Below are positions 1 through 9,536 of a DNA stretch of 64,000 bases, piece after piece. Every line of letters begins with the position of its first letter. Position 1 is the stretch's first letter. The notes below the pieces were generated by a model. That model was not told the DNA's origin and did not search any database. It saw nothing but the letters and a program-made list of their open reading frames with translations. Made by a program: the position numbers and the translations under genes. This stretch comes from Paenibacillus sp. E222 (GTDB lineage: Bacteria; Bacillota; Bacilli; Paenibacillales; Paenibacillaceae), in the NCBI RefSeq assembly GCF_013401555.1, contig NZ_CP058552.1, forward strand, positions 2,294,001-2,358,000, given 5' to 3'.

Positions 1-1
1 G

Positions 2-1657
2 GGACGCCGCAAGGTTGGCATCGAAGGCACAGTAACCGTGGAAGCCGGACAATCGGTAACACTGGAGAAAATCTCGAATGTGCATACCAGCCGCGATCTG
101 GTGTACAGCAACGGTGGATATTCACTGGAGCAAATTCGTGAATCTGCACTGACAGAACTGAAGCAAGAGTCGCAAAAAGGGTATGATCAGCTATTTCGTG
201 AAAGCGCTAACGCTTGGGCGGATACCTGGTCCACGTACAACATTGAAGTGGACAGCACAAGTGGATATGACCAGCTTGCCATCCGTTTCGCCATCTATCA
301 TCTCGTCATTATGACACCTGCGCATGATAATCGCATGGGAATCGGGGCGAAAGGATTAAGTGGTGAAGGGTACAAGGGACATTCCTTTTGGGATACGGAA
401 ATCTTCATCCTTCCATTCTTCATCTACAGCAATCCCAAAATCGCAAGATCCTTGCTGGAATATCGATATCAGGGGTTGGATGGAGCTAGAAGCAAGGCCA
501 AGGAGAATGGATTCGAAGGAGCCATGTATCCGTGGGAAGCAGCCTGGATCGAAGATGGCGAAGTTACACCGGTATGGGGAGATGTAGATATCGTAACCGG
601 AGAGCAGACGAAGATCTGGTCCGGCTTTATTGAACAGCATATTACCTCTGACATCGCTTATGCCGTTTGGCATTATGTCCAGTCTACAGGCGATGAGGCG
701 TTCATGGATGAATATGGCTACGAGATCATTTTTGATACAGCAACGTTCTGGGCCAGCCGCTTGGAGTGGGATGAGGCCAAAGGACGTTATCACATCAATG
801 AGGTTGTTGGACCGGATGAGTATAAGGAGCATGTGGACAACAATGCATTCACCAATCATATGGCTCACTTCAATATGGAGCTGGCCATTCAATATTATGA
901 AAAGCTTCAGCAGGAGAAACCTGAATTGCTCAAAGCATTGTCTGCGAAGCTTAACCTGACATCTGCTCGGGAAACGTGGAACAAGCTGGATCAAATGTAT
1001 CTGCCAGGGCCGAATGAACAAGGACTTATTCCACAAGATGATACTTACTTGCAGAAGAAAGTCATTGATCTTACCCCTTATAAAAATCAGACCAAAGTGG
1101 CCAGCATCTTCAATGACTACAACCTGGATCAGGTTGGTGAAATGCAAATTTCGAAGCAGGCTGACATCATGATGCTGTTCTTCCTGCTTGAGAATAAATT
1201 CGAACCGGATATCAAACGCGCCAACTACGACTACTATGAGGAGAAAACTTTGCATGATTCCTCATTATCCCTGTCGACGCACAGTATCCTTGCCAGTGAC
1301 TTCGGAGATCGCCCACTTGCTTATGATCTGTTCCGTCGGGCTTCCGAGATTGATCTGGGACCGCATATGCATTCTTCGGATGCAGGCATCCACTCCGCTT
1401 CGCTGGGCGGAATATGGGAATGTGTCGTGATGGGATTTGCCGGAGTTCGCATGTTGGATGGCAAGCTTCATCTCGATCCGAAGCTGCCTGAATCCTGGAG
1501 CAGTCTGAAATTCCCGCTCTACTGGCAGAATCAGCTGCTGCATATCACAATCACTTCCGAGGGTATTCTAATCGAGAGTGATGCAGAGGAAGAAATTTCT
1601 CTACTTCTGTCCGGTCAGCAAGTTACTTTCAGCAAACGGTTTCAAACCTTGGTTTAA
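2..1657 (+). CDS. GH65 alpha-glucoside phosphorylase (kojibiose/maltose/nigerose phosphorylase type), 5'-partial
   Basis: The frame is already open at the first bases of the window, so the N-terminal beta-sandwich domain and start codon lie upstream; 551 residues are visible. Family GH65 enzymes cleave alpha-linked glucose disaccharides with inorganic phosphate, giving beta-glucose 1-phosphate plus glucose. Visible hallmarks are GHSFWDTEIF (about nt 378-410) in the substrate pocket, the general-acid motif GPDEYKEHVDNNAFTN with the catalytic Glu codon at 818-820, and SKQADIMM (about nt 1152) in the phosphate-binding region. The C-terminal jelly-roll is complete. No signal peptide can be assessed. 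Its partner genes (ABC importer, pgmB, GH13) support phosphorolytic use of imported disaccharides. Overall the sequence looks closest to kojibiose phosphorylases as I remember them, but the exact linkage cannot be decided by eye. Confidence 0.88.
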   Translation, partial: GRRKVGIEGTVTVEAGQSVTLEKISNVHTSRDLVYSNGGYSLEQIRESALTELKQESQKGYDQLFRESANAWADTWSTYNIEVDSTSGYDQLAIRFAIYHLVIMTPAHDNRMGIGAKGLSGEGYKGHSFWDTEIFILPFFIYSNPKIARSLLEYRYQGLDGARSKAKENGFEGAMYPWEAAWIEDGEVTPVWGDVDIVTGEQTKIWSGFIEQHITSDIAYAVWHYVQSTGDEAFMDEYGYEIIFDTATFWASRLEWDEAKGRYHINEVVGPDEYKEHVDNNAFTNHMAHFNMELAIQYYEKLQQEKPELLKALSAKLNLTSARETWNKLDQMYLPGPNEQGLIPQDDTYLQKKVIDLTPYKNQTKVASIFNDYNLDQVGEMQISKQADIMMLFFLLENKFEPDIKRANYDYYEEKTLHDSSLSLSTHSILASDFGDRPLAYDLFRRASEIDLGPHMHSSDAGIHSASLGGIWECVVMGFAGVRMLDGKLHLDPKLPESWSSLKFPLYWQNQLLHITITSEGILIESDAEEEISLLLSGQQVTFSKRFQTLV

Positions 1658-1684
1658 TATAAATCCATGTGGGAGGTCATTCAA

Positions 1685-2971
1685 ATGAAAAAAGGGTCCG
1701 CAAGTTTGGTCATGATGCTGATTTTGGTATTCGTATTATCCGCGTGTTCTTCAGGTGGAAGCAACAGTGCAGAAGGTGGAAAAGGAGAAAAAGTAAAACT
1801 CACCTTCTCCGTATGGGGAGATGTCAACTCCGGTGCGGATGAAGTGAAGCTTGCGGAAGAGTTCAATGCTGCACACCCGGATATCGAAGTGAAGTTTGAG
1901 CCTATTCCAAGTGAAGGGTATGGAACTAAACTCACCACATCCCTGGCAGCAGGACAGGCACCAGACGTATTCCTGGTTGGTGAAGGCGACTACTACAAAT
2001 ACGTGGATAAAGGTGTAATTGAGCCACTTGACGATTATTTGAGCAAAGACACTTCGTTTAATCTGGATATTTTCCAAAAGGATCTCATTGAAAATATGAA
2101 AATCGAAGGCAAACAATACTACTTGCCTAAAGATTTCAACCCACTTGCGCTGTGGTACAACAAACGCATGTTTGATGAAGCTGGAATCCCTTATCCAACA
2201 GATGAATGGACTTGGGATGACATGATTGCAACTGCACAAAAACTGACTAAAAAAGATGGCAATAAATATACTCAATTCGGATTCAACGCAGGTAAATGGG
2301 AATATCCGATCTATACGTACCTGTGGGATTACGGTACAGACATCGCGAATGAGGATGGAACCGCTGCAGAAGGCTACATGAACAGTGAAAAAACAATCGC
2401 GGCAATGGATAAATACGTCTCTTGGTCCCAAGGAGATAGCCGTGTATCCCCGACGCCACTGGATTCCGAAACGCTTGGCGGAGATTCATCGATGTTCATG
2501 ACAGACAAGCTCGCTATGATGATTACCGGTCGTTGGATCAAAGGTGATCTCGACAAATCCGATGTTCAATATGGTTCTGCACTGATTCCACAAAATACGG
2601 ACGGTACTCGTTCAAGCATTATCGCAAGTGCGGGTTGGGCGATCAACGCAGCCGGTAAAAATAAAGAAGCAGCTTACGAACTGGTAAAATGGCTCTCGGG
2701 TACAGATGCACAGAAGCTTCGCTCTGCGAACGGTAAAGTATTGCCAGCGACTGTGAAAGAACTGGACGAAGTCAAAGCCAAAGAAGTAGCAGACAAACCG
2801 GTCATCGAAATGATGGATTATGCTAAAAAACCGGTAACCATGCGTTCTACAAACGGACCTGTGTTTGTTGAAGAATTCACCAAGGCGCTGGAAAAAGTGC
2901 TGCTTGGCAAACAGGATGTCAAAGGCGCTCTGGATGAAGCTGCGAAGAACGTTGACAGCAAAATCAAGTAA
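1685..2971 (+). CDS. ABC transporter sugar-binding lipoprotein (family 1 solute-binding protein)
   Basis: A 428-residue extracellular solute-binding protein of the maltose/multiple-sugar family. The ATG at 1685 is chosen because GGGAGGT lies about 9 nt upstream and because the protein then begins with a textbook lipoprotein signal: MKK, a hydrophobic stretch and lipobox LSAC with Cys21, followed by a Ser/Gly linker. Further family features are FSVWGD near the mature N-terminus and repeated Trp/Tyr motifs (LWYNKRMFDEAGIPYPTDEW). It would capture oligosaccharides at the outer face of the membrane and hand them to the two permeases that follow. It lies 27 nt after the GH65 stop codon and is probably in the same transcript. 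The substrate is inferred from the neighbouring alpha-glucosidases, not from the sequence itself. Confidence 0.92.
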   Translation: MKKGSASLVMMLILVFVLSACSSGGSNSAEGGKGEKVKLTFSVWGDVNSGADEVKLAEEFNAAHPDIEVKFEPIPSEGYGTKLTTSLAAGQAPDVFLVGEGDYYKYVDKGVIEPLDDYLSKDTSFNLDIFQKDLIENMKIEGKQYYLPKDFNPLALWYNKRMFDEAGIPYPTDEWTWDDMIATAQKLTKKDGNKYTQFGFNAGKWEYPIYTYLWDYGTDIANEDGTAAEGYMNSEKTIAAMDKYVSWSQGDSRVSPTPLDSETLGGDSSMFMTDKLAMMITGRWIKGDLDKSDVQYGSALIPQNTDGTRSSIIASAGWAINAAGKNKEAAYELVKWLSGTDAQKLRSANGKVLPATVKELDEVKAKEVADKPVIEMMDYAKKPVTMRSTNGPVFVEEFTKALEKVLLGKQDVKGALDEAAKNVDSKIK

Positions 2972-3030
2972 AAACCATGCGGGTGAGTCGGCGGCCATGC
3001 TGATTCACCCTCTTCATCAAGGAGGCTGCT

Positions 3031-3927
3031 ATGCGTAATTCTAAATCCGAGCGTGCCGGGTATTGGTTCATATTGCCCTGGCTTATAGGCTTGTTGCTCT
3101 TTACCATTGGTCCAATGTTGTTTTCCTTGCTGCTGGCTTTTAGCAAATGGGATATTATTACCGGCGTAAAATCGATCGAATGGGTCGGTCTGGATAACTT
3201 CAAAACGATGTTTCATGATGAGCTGTTCTATCAATCGTTGAAAGTTACCTTTATTTTCGCTCTGGTATCTGTACCGCTCTATCAAGTGGCATCACTGCTG
3301 ATTGCCTTGCTGCTGAATATGCGGAATAAAGGGATGAAATTTTTCCGATTGATCTATTTCATGCCATCCATCATTCCAGCTGTAGCAGCGTCGATGATGT
3401 GGATTATGATTTTCAATCCGGAATACGGCATTCTGAACCGGGCGCTTGCCTTATTCGGCGTGCAGGGGCCAGCCTGGCTTCAAGACCCGAGCTATGCGCT
3501 GGGCGCACTGATTGTCATGGGCTTGTGGGGCGTCGGAAACACAATCATCATTTATTTGTCCGGCTTGCAGGGTGTTCCTGAAGAGCTGTATGAAGCTGCC
3601 AATCTGGATGGCGCGGGACCGTTTCAACGGTTTTTCAACATCACATTGCCTATGATTTCCCCGACAGTGTTCTTTAACGTGATTATGGGTATCATCGGCG
3701 GATTCCAGTATTTTACACAAGCATTTGTCATGACCAACGGGGGACCGCTTAATTCGACCCTGTTCTATAATTTGTATCTGTACAATAAAGCTTTTACCGA
3801 TTTTGAAATGGGTTATGCTTCGGCACTCTCCTGGGTATTGTTCATCATCATTCTGGCGTTTACGTTGCTGGTCATCCGCAGTTCTTCGATGTGGGTCTAT
3901 TACCAGGGCGATAACGAAAAGGATTGA
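3031..3927 (+). CDS. ABC sugar transporter permease (MalF/UgpA type)
   Basis: A 298-residue integral membrane protein with six predicted helices and the EAA loop of sugar-import permeases (EELYEAANLDGAGPFQRF, around residue 188-205) that docks with the ATPase. The start at 3031 follows AAGGAGG at the right spacing. It pairs with the next gene to form the transmembrane channel for the solute-binding protein upstream. The stop codon is followed at once by the ribosome binding site of the second permease, so the two are translated from one message. No gene for the ATP-binding subunit is present in this cluster; in Bacillales such importers commonly share an MsmX-type ATPase encoded elsewhere, which is the likely case here. 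Confidence 0.93.
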   Translation: MRNSKSERAGYWFILPWLIGLLLFTIGPMLFSLLLAFSKWDIITGVKSIEWVGLDNFKTMFHDELFYQSLKVTFIFALVSVPLYQVASLLIALLLNMRNKGMKFFRLIYFMPSIIPAVAASMMWIMIFNPEYGILNRALALFGVQGPAWLQDPSYALGALIVMGLWGVGNTIIIYLSGLQGVPEELYEAANLDGAGPFQRFFNITLPMISPTVFFNVIMGIIGGFQYFTQAFVMTNGGPLNSTLFYNLYLYNKAFTDFEMGYASALSWVLFIIILAFTLLVIRSSSMWVYYQGDNEKD

Positions 3928-3938
3928 GAGGAGGACAA

Positions 3939-4784
3939 ATGATGAATCAAGCAACGACACGGAAACCGGTATACTCGAAACTATTTTCTATGCTCATTCT
4001 TATTGCTGGTGCGGCCGTCGTGCTGATCCCGCTGTTATGGACGTTTGCAACGTCTCTTAAAACACCTGCCGAGGTGTTCAAAGATGATTTTTTCCCGGCT
4101 GTATGGATGTGGTCCAACTATAAAAATGCCGTTCTGGCCATCCCGTTTTTTACATTTTTGAAAAATACGCTGATTATTCTGATTCCGGTATTAGTCGGTA
4201 CCGTATTCTCGTCTGCCCTATGTGCGTATGGTTTCGCCCGGTTTAACTTCCGCGGCAAACGCACACTGTTCCTGGTTCTGCTGGCGACGATGATGCTGCC
4301 TTCACAGGTAACGATGATCCCGATGTTCATCATGTTCAAGGAAATCGGCTGGGTTGATACATTTTTACCACTCATTATCCCTGCATTTTTCGGGGGTGGA
4401 GCGTTTAACATCTTCCTGATCCGTCAGTTCATGCGCGGTATTCCGCGTGATCTCGATGAGTCCGCTTTCGTCGACGGAGCAAACAAAATGCAGATTTTCA
4501 TGAGAATCATGCTGCCGCTGTCTATGCCGCCGCTGATTGCTGTTTCCATTTTTACCTTTATGGGCGTATGGAATGACTTCCAGGGACCGCTCATTTATTT
4601 GAACTCCAGTGAAAAGTATACGCTGGCTCTCGGATTGTCCATGTTCAAGGGGTTGTATAACGTGGAATGGAACATGTTAATGGCTGCAACAATGCTGATT
4701 ATGCTTCCACCACTCATTGTATTCTTTGTTGCACAAAAATACTTTATTGAAGGCATTTCCATCTCTTCTGCAATCAAGGGCTAA
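3939..4784 (+). CDS. ABC sugar transporter permease (MalG/UgpE type)
   Basis: A 281-residue permease with six membrane segments and the EAA-type motif (DLDESAFVDGANKMQIFMR) about 75 residues from the C-terminus. Two adjacent ATG codons (3939 and 3942) follow the ribosome binding site GAGAGGAGG, which overlaps the stop region of the previous gene; 3939 is used here, and a TTG further upstream at 3924 is rejected because the ribosome binding site lies inside it. It forms a heterodimer with the preceding permease. The sugar is presumably an alpha-glucoside, by context. Confidence 0.93.
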   Translation: MMNQATTRKPVYSKLFSMLILIAGAAVVLIPLLWTFATSLKTPAEVFKDDFFPAVWMWSNYKNAVLAIPFFTFLKNTLIILIPVLVGTVFSSALCAYGFARFNFRGKRTLFLVLLATMMLPSQVTMIPMFIMFKEIGWVDTFLPLIIPAFFGGGAFNIFLIRQFMRGIPRDLDESAFVDGANKMQIFMRIMLPLSMPPLIAVSIFTFMGVWNDFQGPLIYLNSSEKYTLALGLSMFKGLYNVEWNMLMAATMLIMLPPLIVFFVAQKYFIEGISISSAIKG

Positions 4785-4840
4785 TCGTCCGTATTAATAG
4801 AAGAGATAAGCGGTAAGCCAAACCGCAGAGGAGGACTACC

Positions 4841-7042
4841 ATGGCCACATTAACAAGCAGACATCCTTTTAATTTGTATTATAACGCAGGTGAATATGTA
4901 AAAATTTGCGGTACCCAGGACGGATACTTTCCCGACTTTGGGCATCATATGGCTAACGAAATGGGCGGGGTATGGCTGCATCCGATCAAGCTGCTGGACG
5001 GCTTCTGGCTGAAGGTAACTGATCTGGATCGCAACATTGCCGTATGGGCAAGGGCCGACGGATTCACCAGCGAGTCGTGGGGAGGAAGCCGGTTCGACTA
5101 TGATCACGGATTGAGCCACATTCCGGTATCTATCGAACGGAGTCAGTTTGCCCCTGATTATGAAAAAGGCATGGTCGTAGAATATGAGATCAGCGCTTAC
5201 GGCAAAGGAACAACCCGGCTCAAGCTGGAGCTGCTGTCACGTACCGATCTCCGTCCAGTGTGGTATTCCGATGAGATCGGAATTATCCCTGGAGCGGGCG
5301 AAAAGGCAGAAGCCATTACTTCGCGTAAAGTCATCGTCAAAGATGATGCCCAAGACTGGTACGCCATGATTGGAAGTGACCTGCCTGGAACGGAAATGAC
5401 CGTTGGTCCTGAGATTTACGGACCAGAACTGACGGCAGGCAAGGGAATAGGCATTTCTTTTGTCACCGAATGCACGCTGGAGGAGAAGGATGTGTTTCGC
5501 TTCCGGTTATTTGTTGCCGGTTCGGAGTCGTCCCGTGAAGCCTGTGAGCAGACTTATGCAACCATCGAACGTGGCCACGTCAGTCTGAAAGAGCAAAAGC
5601 AGCAGCTCTACGACAAGTTGGATCAGCGCGCAGTACTGACTATTGAAGGCGAAGATGAGTTGAACGAGCAATTTGCCTGGGTGAAGCGCAATAATCAGTG
5701 GCTGGTGCAGCAAGTAGACGGAATCGGTCGCGGATTGACGGCAGGTGGACCCACGTATCCGTGGTGGTTCGGCTGTGACAGTACGTATGCACTTCAGGGT
5801 GTGCTTGCTACAGGAGACCATCAATTGGTGCGGGATACGCTTAATCTGTTGCTGGAGAAGTCCAAGGAAGCGAACGGTAATGGACGTTTTGTGCATGAAG
5901 TGACCACCATGGGAGCGGTATCTAATCGCGGCAACACGCAGGAAACGGCACACTATATCGCCTTTGTATGGGAAATGTTCCTGTGGACCGGAGACGATGC
6001 ACTTCTGCGTGAGCATTATGACTACTGTGTCCAGGGAATCGACTGGCTGCTGGGTGAGATGGACCCGGATGGGGACCTGTTCCCTTCCGGTTACGGCATC
6101 ATTGAGATTGCCGGATTGAATATGGAACTGATTGATAGTGCCGTATATACAGCGAAGGCTCTTCAGGCGCTGGAGCACATGAGTCTCTATTTGGGTGAAA
6201 CGAAGCGTCACCAGACCTATCAGAAACTGGCCGAACAAGCGGTACGTGCGGTGAATGATGTGTATTGGTCTGAAAAAGACAGTCTCTATGCGGATGCCGT
6301 TGCACCTATTTCCGATATTGTACCCAAGGTGGATTACATGGTTTCTCTCGCTGAAAAGCAAGGAATCACAGACTATCGGGAGTACGTGGAAAAATTGCTG
6401 GCCGATGCAGGCGAGAATCAGAAAGACCGCGGTTGGCTGCTGAACAAAAACTGGGTCATTGTCACTCCAATGGAAGCAGGAATTGCCGATCAGGACAAAG
6501 CACAGCGTGCGCTGGAAGCGATGCGAAATCGCGATTTCATCGGCGAATACGGTACGTATCTTGCTGCCATGTATCAACAGGGCACGATGACAATCTCTAC
6601 GGGAGCACATGCGGTTGCAGAAGCGGCCTACGGGCATCCGGATCACGCGCTCGATTTACTGCGCCGGATGGGGAAAAGCTTCTCACGTGTACTGCCGGGT
6701 TCATTCTCGGAGATGTCTCCGGACTACGGCTGTGTTGTGCAGGCGTGGACTATCTATGCCCTGGCTGTACCTGTGGTACGACATTTCTTCGGCGTTCAAC
6801 CGGAAGCACAGCATCGCCGTTTAACCGTATCACCTGATATGCCGCAGGCATGGGAAAACAAAACATGCAGTCTGGAGCAACTGATGGTAGGCGATGCAGA
6901 GTTCGATATTCATTTTGAATCCCGTGAAGGCAAACGTTATGCGAGCATTTCGAACCCTTCGGGCTGGACGGTTGTTCTGGACTGGAAGGGCGAAAGACGG
7001 GAAAGCAACGAGAAACGAATTGAATGGCAACTAGAGCAATAA
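4841..7042 (+). CDS. (alpha/alpha)6-barrel glycosidase, glycogen-debranching/GH15-GH63-like, exact family unsure
   Basis: A 733-residue protein without a signal peptide, so cytoplasmic. It starts at an ATG preceded by AGAGGAGG. The first ~260 residues look like a beta-sandwich domain; residues ~270-680 carry helix-rich motifs typical of six-hairpin glycosidases: GGPTYPWWFGCDSTYALQGV, AVSNRGNTQETAHYIAF, MDPDGDLFPSGYG, a GTYLAAMYQQGTMTISTGA stretch and PGSFSEMSPDYG. This pattern resembles amylo-alpha-1,6-glucosidase or glucoamylase-type enzymes, which remove terminal or branching glucose. I cannot place it in one GH family with confidence or name the two catalytic acids. Its position between the importer and pgmB implies that it trims imported alpha-glucans before phosphorolysis. 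Confidence 0.7.
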   Translation: MATLTSRHPFNLYYNAGEYVKICGTQDGYFPDFGHHMANEMGGVWLHPIKLLDGFWLKVTDLDRNIAVWARADGFTSESWGGSRFDYDHGLSHIPVSIERSQFAPDYEKGMVVEYEISAYGKGTTRLKLELLSRTDLRPVWYSDEIGIIPGAGEKAEAITSRKVIVKDDAQDWYAMIGSDLPGTEMTVGPEIYGPELTAGKGIGISFVTECTLEEKDVFRFRLFVAGSESSREACEQTYATIERGHVSLKEQKQQLYDKLDQRAVLTIEGEDELNEQFAWVKRNNQWLVQQVDGIGRGLTAGGPTYPWWFGCDSTYALQGVLATGDHQLVRDTLNLLLEKSKEANGNGRFVHEVTTMGAVSNRGNTQETAHYIAFVWEMFLWTGDDALLREHYDYCVQGIDWLLGEMDPDGDLFPSGYGIIEIAGLNMELIDSAVYTAKALQALEHMSLYLGETKRHQTYQKLAEQAVRAVNDVYWSEKDSLYADAVAPISDIVPKVDYMVSLAEKQGITDYREYVEKLLADAGENQKDRGWLLNKNWVIVTPMEAGIADQDKAQRALEAMRNRDFIGEYGTYLAAMYQQGTMTISTGAHAVAEAAYGHPDHALDLLRRMGKSFSRVLPGSFSEMSPDYGCVVQAWTIYALAVPVVRHFFGVQPEAQHRRLTVSPDMPQAWENKTCSLEQLMVGDAEFDIHFESREGKRYASISNPSGWTVVLDWKGERRESNEKRIEWQLEQ

Positions 7043-7061
7043 CATGGGGAGGAACGGGAAG

Positions 7062-7751
7062 ATGAAAGGGAACGGAGCACTTCAAGCCGTTATTTTTGAT
7101 TTGGATGGTGTCATTACCGACACGGCGGAGTACCATTATGTAGCGTGGAAAAAGCTGGGGGAATCGCTGGATATTCCGTTTGATCGGGAGTTCAACGAGC
7201 AGTTAAAGGGCATTAGCCGCGGAGAGTCGCTGGCTCGCATTTTACGTCTGGGTGGCAAGGAAGATGCGTTTTCGGCTGAGGAAAAGGAAGAATTCGCACA
7301 GCGTAAAAACGAACATTACGTCTCGTTGCTGGACTCGCTGACACCGGAGCATACTTACCCTGGAATTCGGGAATTGCTGCTTGAGCTGCAAGCCTCCGGT
7401 ATTCCTGCGGTGATCGCCTCGGCCAGCAAAAATGCTCCTCAAATTCTGAAGGCGCTGGAGTTGGACTCCCTGTTCCGCTATGTGGTTCATCCGGATTCCG
7501 TACCACACGGCAAACCGGCACCTGATCTGTTCCTGCGTGGCGCGGAAGAAGTGGGTGCTGACGTTAAAGCCTGCATCGGCATCGAGGATGCGCAGGCGGG
7601 TATTGAGGCCATCAAATCCGCAGGCATGATCGCTGTGGGTATTGGTGAAGAAGCTGTACTTAAAGGTTCCGGAGCGGACGTGGTGCTGAAGGATACGAAA
7701 CAGCTCACGCTGTCATTCCTGGAGCGTACGTTGCAGGAGCATAGCCATTAA
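7062..7751 (+). CDS. pgmB: beta-phosphoglucomutase
   Basis: A 229-residue HAD-superfamily enzyme that interconverts beta-glucose 1-phosphate and glucose 6-phosphate. The nucleophile and acid/base pair are in VIFDLDGVITDTAEYH (Asp13 and Asp15); the cap domain has the ISRGESLARIL loop typical of beta-PGM; HAD motif II is IASASK and motif III/IV is GIEDAQAGIEAIKSAGM. The ATG at 7062 is chosen because GGGGAGGA precedes it by a normal distance; an earlier in-frame ATG at 7044 lies upstream of that site and would add six residues before the family's usual N-terminus. It is the natural partner of the GH65 phosphorylase, whose product is beta-glucose 1-phosphate, and it channels that product into glycolysis. 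Confidence 0.93.
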   Translation: MKGNGALQAVIFDLDGVITDTAEYHYVAWKKLGESLDIPFDREFNEQLKGISRGESLARILRLGGKEDAFSAEEKEEFAQRKNEHYVSLLDSLTPEHTYPGIRELLLELQASGIPAVIASASKNAPQILKALELDSLFRYVVHPDSVPHGKPAPDLFLRGAEEVGADVKACIGIEDAQAGIEAIKSAGMIAVGIGEEAVLKGSGADVVLKDTKQLTLSFLERTLQEHSH

Positions 7752-7772
7752 GCGGAAAAGGGGAGATGCAGC

Positions 7773-9416
7773 ATGAACCGGGCATGGTGGAAAGAAGCCG
7801 TGGTATATCAGGTCTACTGGCGGAGCTTCCTGGATGCGAATGGGGACGGCATCGGGGATTTGGAGGGCTTGATGCTCAAGCTCGACTATATCAAAAGTCT
7901 GGGGATAGATGTCATCTGGCTTAATCCCATTTATGAATCGCCGGATAAAGATAACGGATATGACATAGCGGATTATTACCGCATTATGGCGAAAGCCGGA
8001 ACGATGGAGCAGTTCAGGCAGTTGCTGGACAAGGTCCATGCACTGGGCATGAAGCTCATTATGGATCTGGTGGTTAATCATACATCAGAGCAGCATGCAT
8101 GGTTTGAAGAGTCTCGTTCATCCATCGATAATCCAAAACGCGACTGGTATATATGGAAGCCGGGGAAACAGGATAGCCCGCCGAACAACTGGCGCTCCTA
8201 TTTTGAACCGTCGACCTGGACCTACGACGAGCGGACGGGAGAATATTATTTTCATTCCTTTGCGAAGGAACAGCCTGATCTGAATTGGGAAAATCCCGAG
8301 CTGCGTCAGGAGATATACCGGATGATGCGTTTCTGGCTGGATCAGGGCATTGACGGCTTCCGCATGGATGTTATTAATCTGCTCGCCAAGCTGGAAGGTT
8401 TCCCGGATGCGGAGCACCCGGAGAATATTGATTATCTGGGCAATAATCCTGGCATTCATGAATATTTGCAGGAAATGAACCGGGAGGTTCTCCAGCATTA
8501 TGACATCATGACCGTAGGAGAGATTCCATTTGTGACACCTGAGGATGGTCTCTTGTATGTGGGCGACAACCGTAAAGAGCTGCATACGTTATTCCATTTC
8601 CAGGTGGCGGATGACATGCCTACTTGGGATCTGGCACGGTACAAGGAAATTCAGGAGAGCTGGTATGAAGCGTTCCGTAATGAAGGTTGGAACTCCCAGT
8701 TCCTGAACAATCACGATCACACAAGGCAGGTTTCGAGGTACGGCAATGATGGACAATACCGCGTGGAATCGGCCAAACAACTGGCGACCATGATTCATAC
8801 TCTTCCGGGAACACCGTATGTATTCCAGGGAGAGGAGATCGGCATGACGGGTGTCCGGTTCTCTTCCATTGATGAATATCATGATATTGCAATGAAGAAC
8901 AAATATAAGGAAGAAATCGGTAAAGGCCGTGCGCCAGATGAAGTCCTCCACAGTCTTCAGCCGCTGAGTCGGGATAATTCTCGTACGCCGATGCAGTGGG
9001 ACAGCAGCGAGCACGCCGGGTTTACCGAAGGGCAGCCGTGGATGCAGGTGAACCCCAACTATGAAGAGATTAATGTGGAGCGGGATTTGGCCGCGCAGGA
9101 CTCCATATTTGCATATTATCAGCAGCTGATTGCCCTGCGTAAAACGCACGCGGTTATGGTCTATGGAGATTATCGTGACCAATCGGCAGGGGAAGAGCAT
9201 GTATATGCATATAGCCGCAGTCTGGATGGAGAGACATGGCTTGTCATTCTCAATCATTCGGACCGGGAGCAGTCCTATGCTCTGCCTGCTTTATTCGCTG
9301 ATCGAGCCACGAATGCCCGCTTGGTTATTGGCAATCTGGATCGGTCAACCTCGGAAGAGGTTAGAAACGGCACCGTTCATTTACTTCCTTATGAGGCGCT
9401 CATTTACTCCTTGTAA
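7773..9416 (+). CDS. GH13 alpha-glucosidase, oligo-1,6-glucosidase type
   Basis: A 547-residue GH13 (alpha-amylase family) enzyme close to the usual ~555-residue length of Bacillus oligo-1,6-glucosidases. The catalytic triad is visible: nucleophile Asp199 in GFRMDVIN, acid/base Glu250 in VGEIPF and Asp315 in FLNNHDHTR. The residue after the nucleophile is Val; in this family Val there goes with alpha-1,6 preference while Ala/Thr goes with alpha-1,4. No signal peptide, hence intracellular. GGGGAG precedes the ATG. It would hydrolyse isomaltose-type oligosaccharides brought in by the ABC importer. A trehalose-6-phosphate hydrolase is an alternative but no PTS gene is nearby. Confidence 0.9.
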   Translation: MNRAWWKEAVVYQVYWRSFLDANGDGIGDLEGLMLKLDYIKSLGIDVIWLNPIYESPDKDNGYDIADYYRIMAKAGTMEQFRQLLDKVHALGMKLIMDLVVNHTSEQHAWFEESRSSIDNPKRDWYIWKPGKQDSPPNNWRSYFEPSTWTYDERTGEYYFHSFAKEQPDLNWENPELRQEIYRMMRFWLDQGIDGFRMDVINLLAKLEGFPDAEHPENIDYLGNNPGIHEYLQEMNREVLQHYDIMTVGEIPFVTPEDGLLYVGDNRKELHTLFHFQVADDMPTWDLARYKEIQESWYEAFRNEGWNSQFLNNHDHTRQVSRYGNDGQYRVESAKQLATMIHTLPGTPYVFQGEEIGMTGVRFSSIDEYHDIAMKNKYKEEIGKGRAPDEVLHSLQPLSRDNSRTPMQWDSSEHAGFTEGQPWMQVNPNYEEINVERDLAAQDSIFAYYQQLIALRKTHAVMVYGDYRDQSAGEEHVYAYSRSLDGETWLVILNHSDREQSYALPALFADRATNARLVIGNLDRSTSEEVRNGTVHLLPYEALIYSL

Positions 9417-9433
9417 TACATCGCAAGATCACC

Positions 9434-9470
9434 AGAGCCTGGCGGGGATTTTCCCGTCGGGTTCTTTGAT
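9434..9470 (+). terminator. Rho-independent terminator of the alpha-glucoside operon
   Basis: AGAGCCTGGCGGG pairs with CCCGTCGGGTTCT (three G-U pairs) around a six-base loop and is followed by a short T-rich run. It lies 17 nt after the GH13 stop codon and ends the operon. Confidence 0.7.
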
Positions 9471-9536
9471 TTATCCCAACAGTGGGGAGTAGTGTTATAT
9501 TTTTATTTAAGAAAAATGATTTTAGGAGATGCAACA

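Noticed and set aside
5507..6646. A 379-codon minus-strand frame opposite the glycosidase gene
   Set aside because: No start signal, no family motifs, and it lies wholly within a convincing gene.
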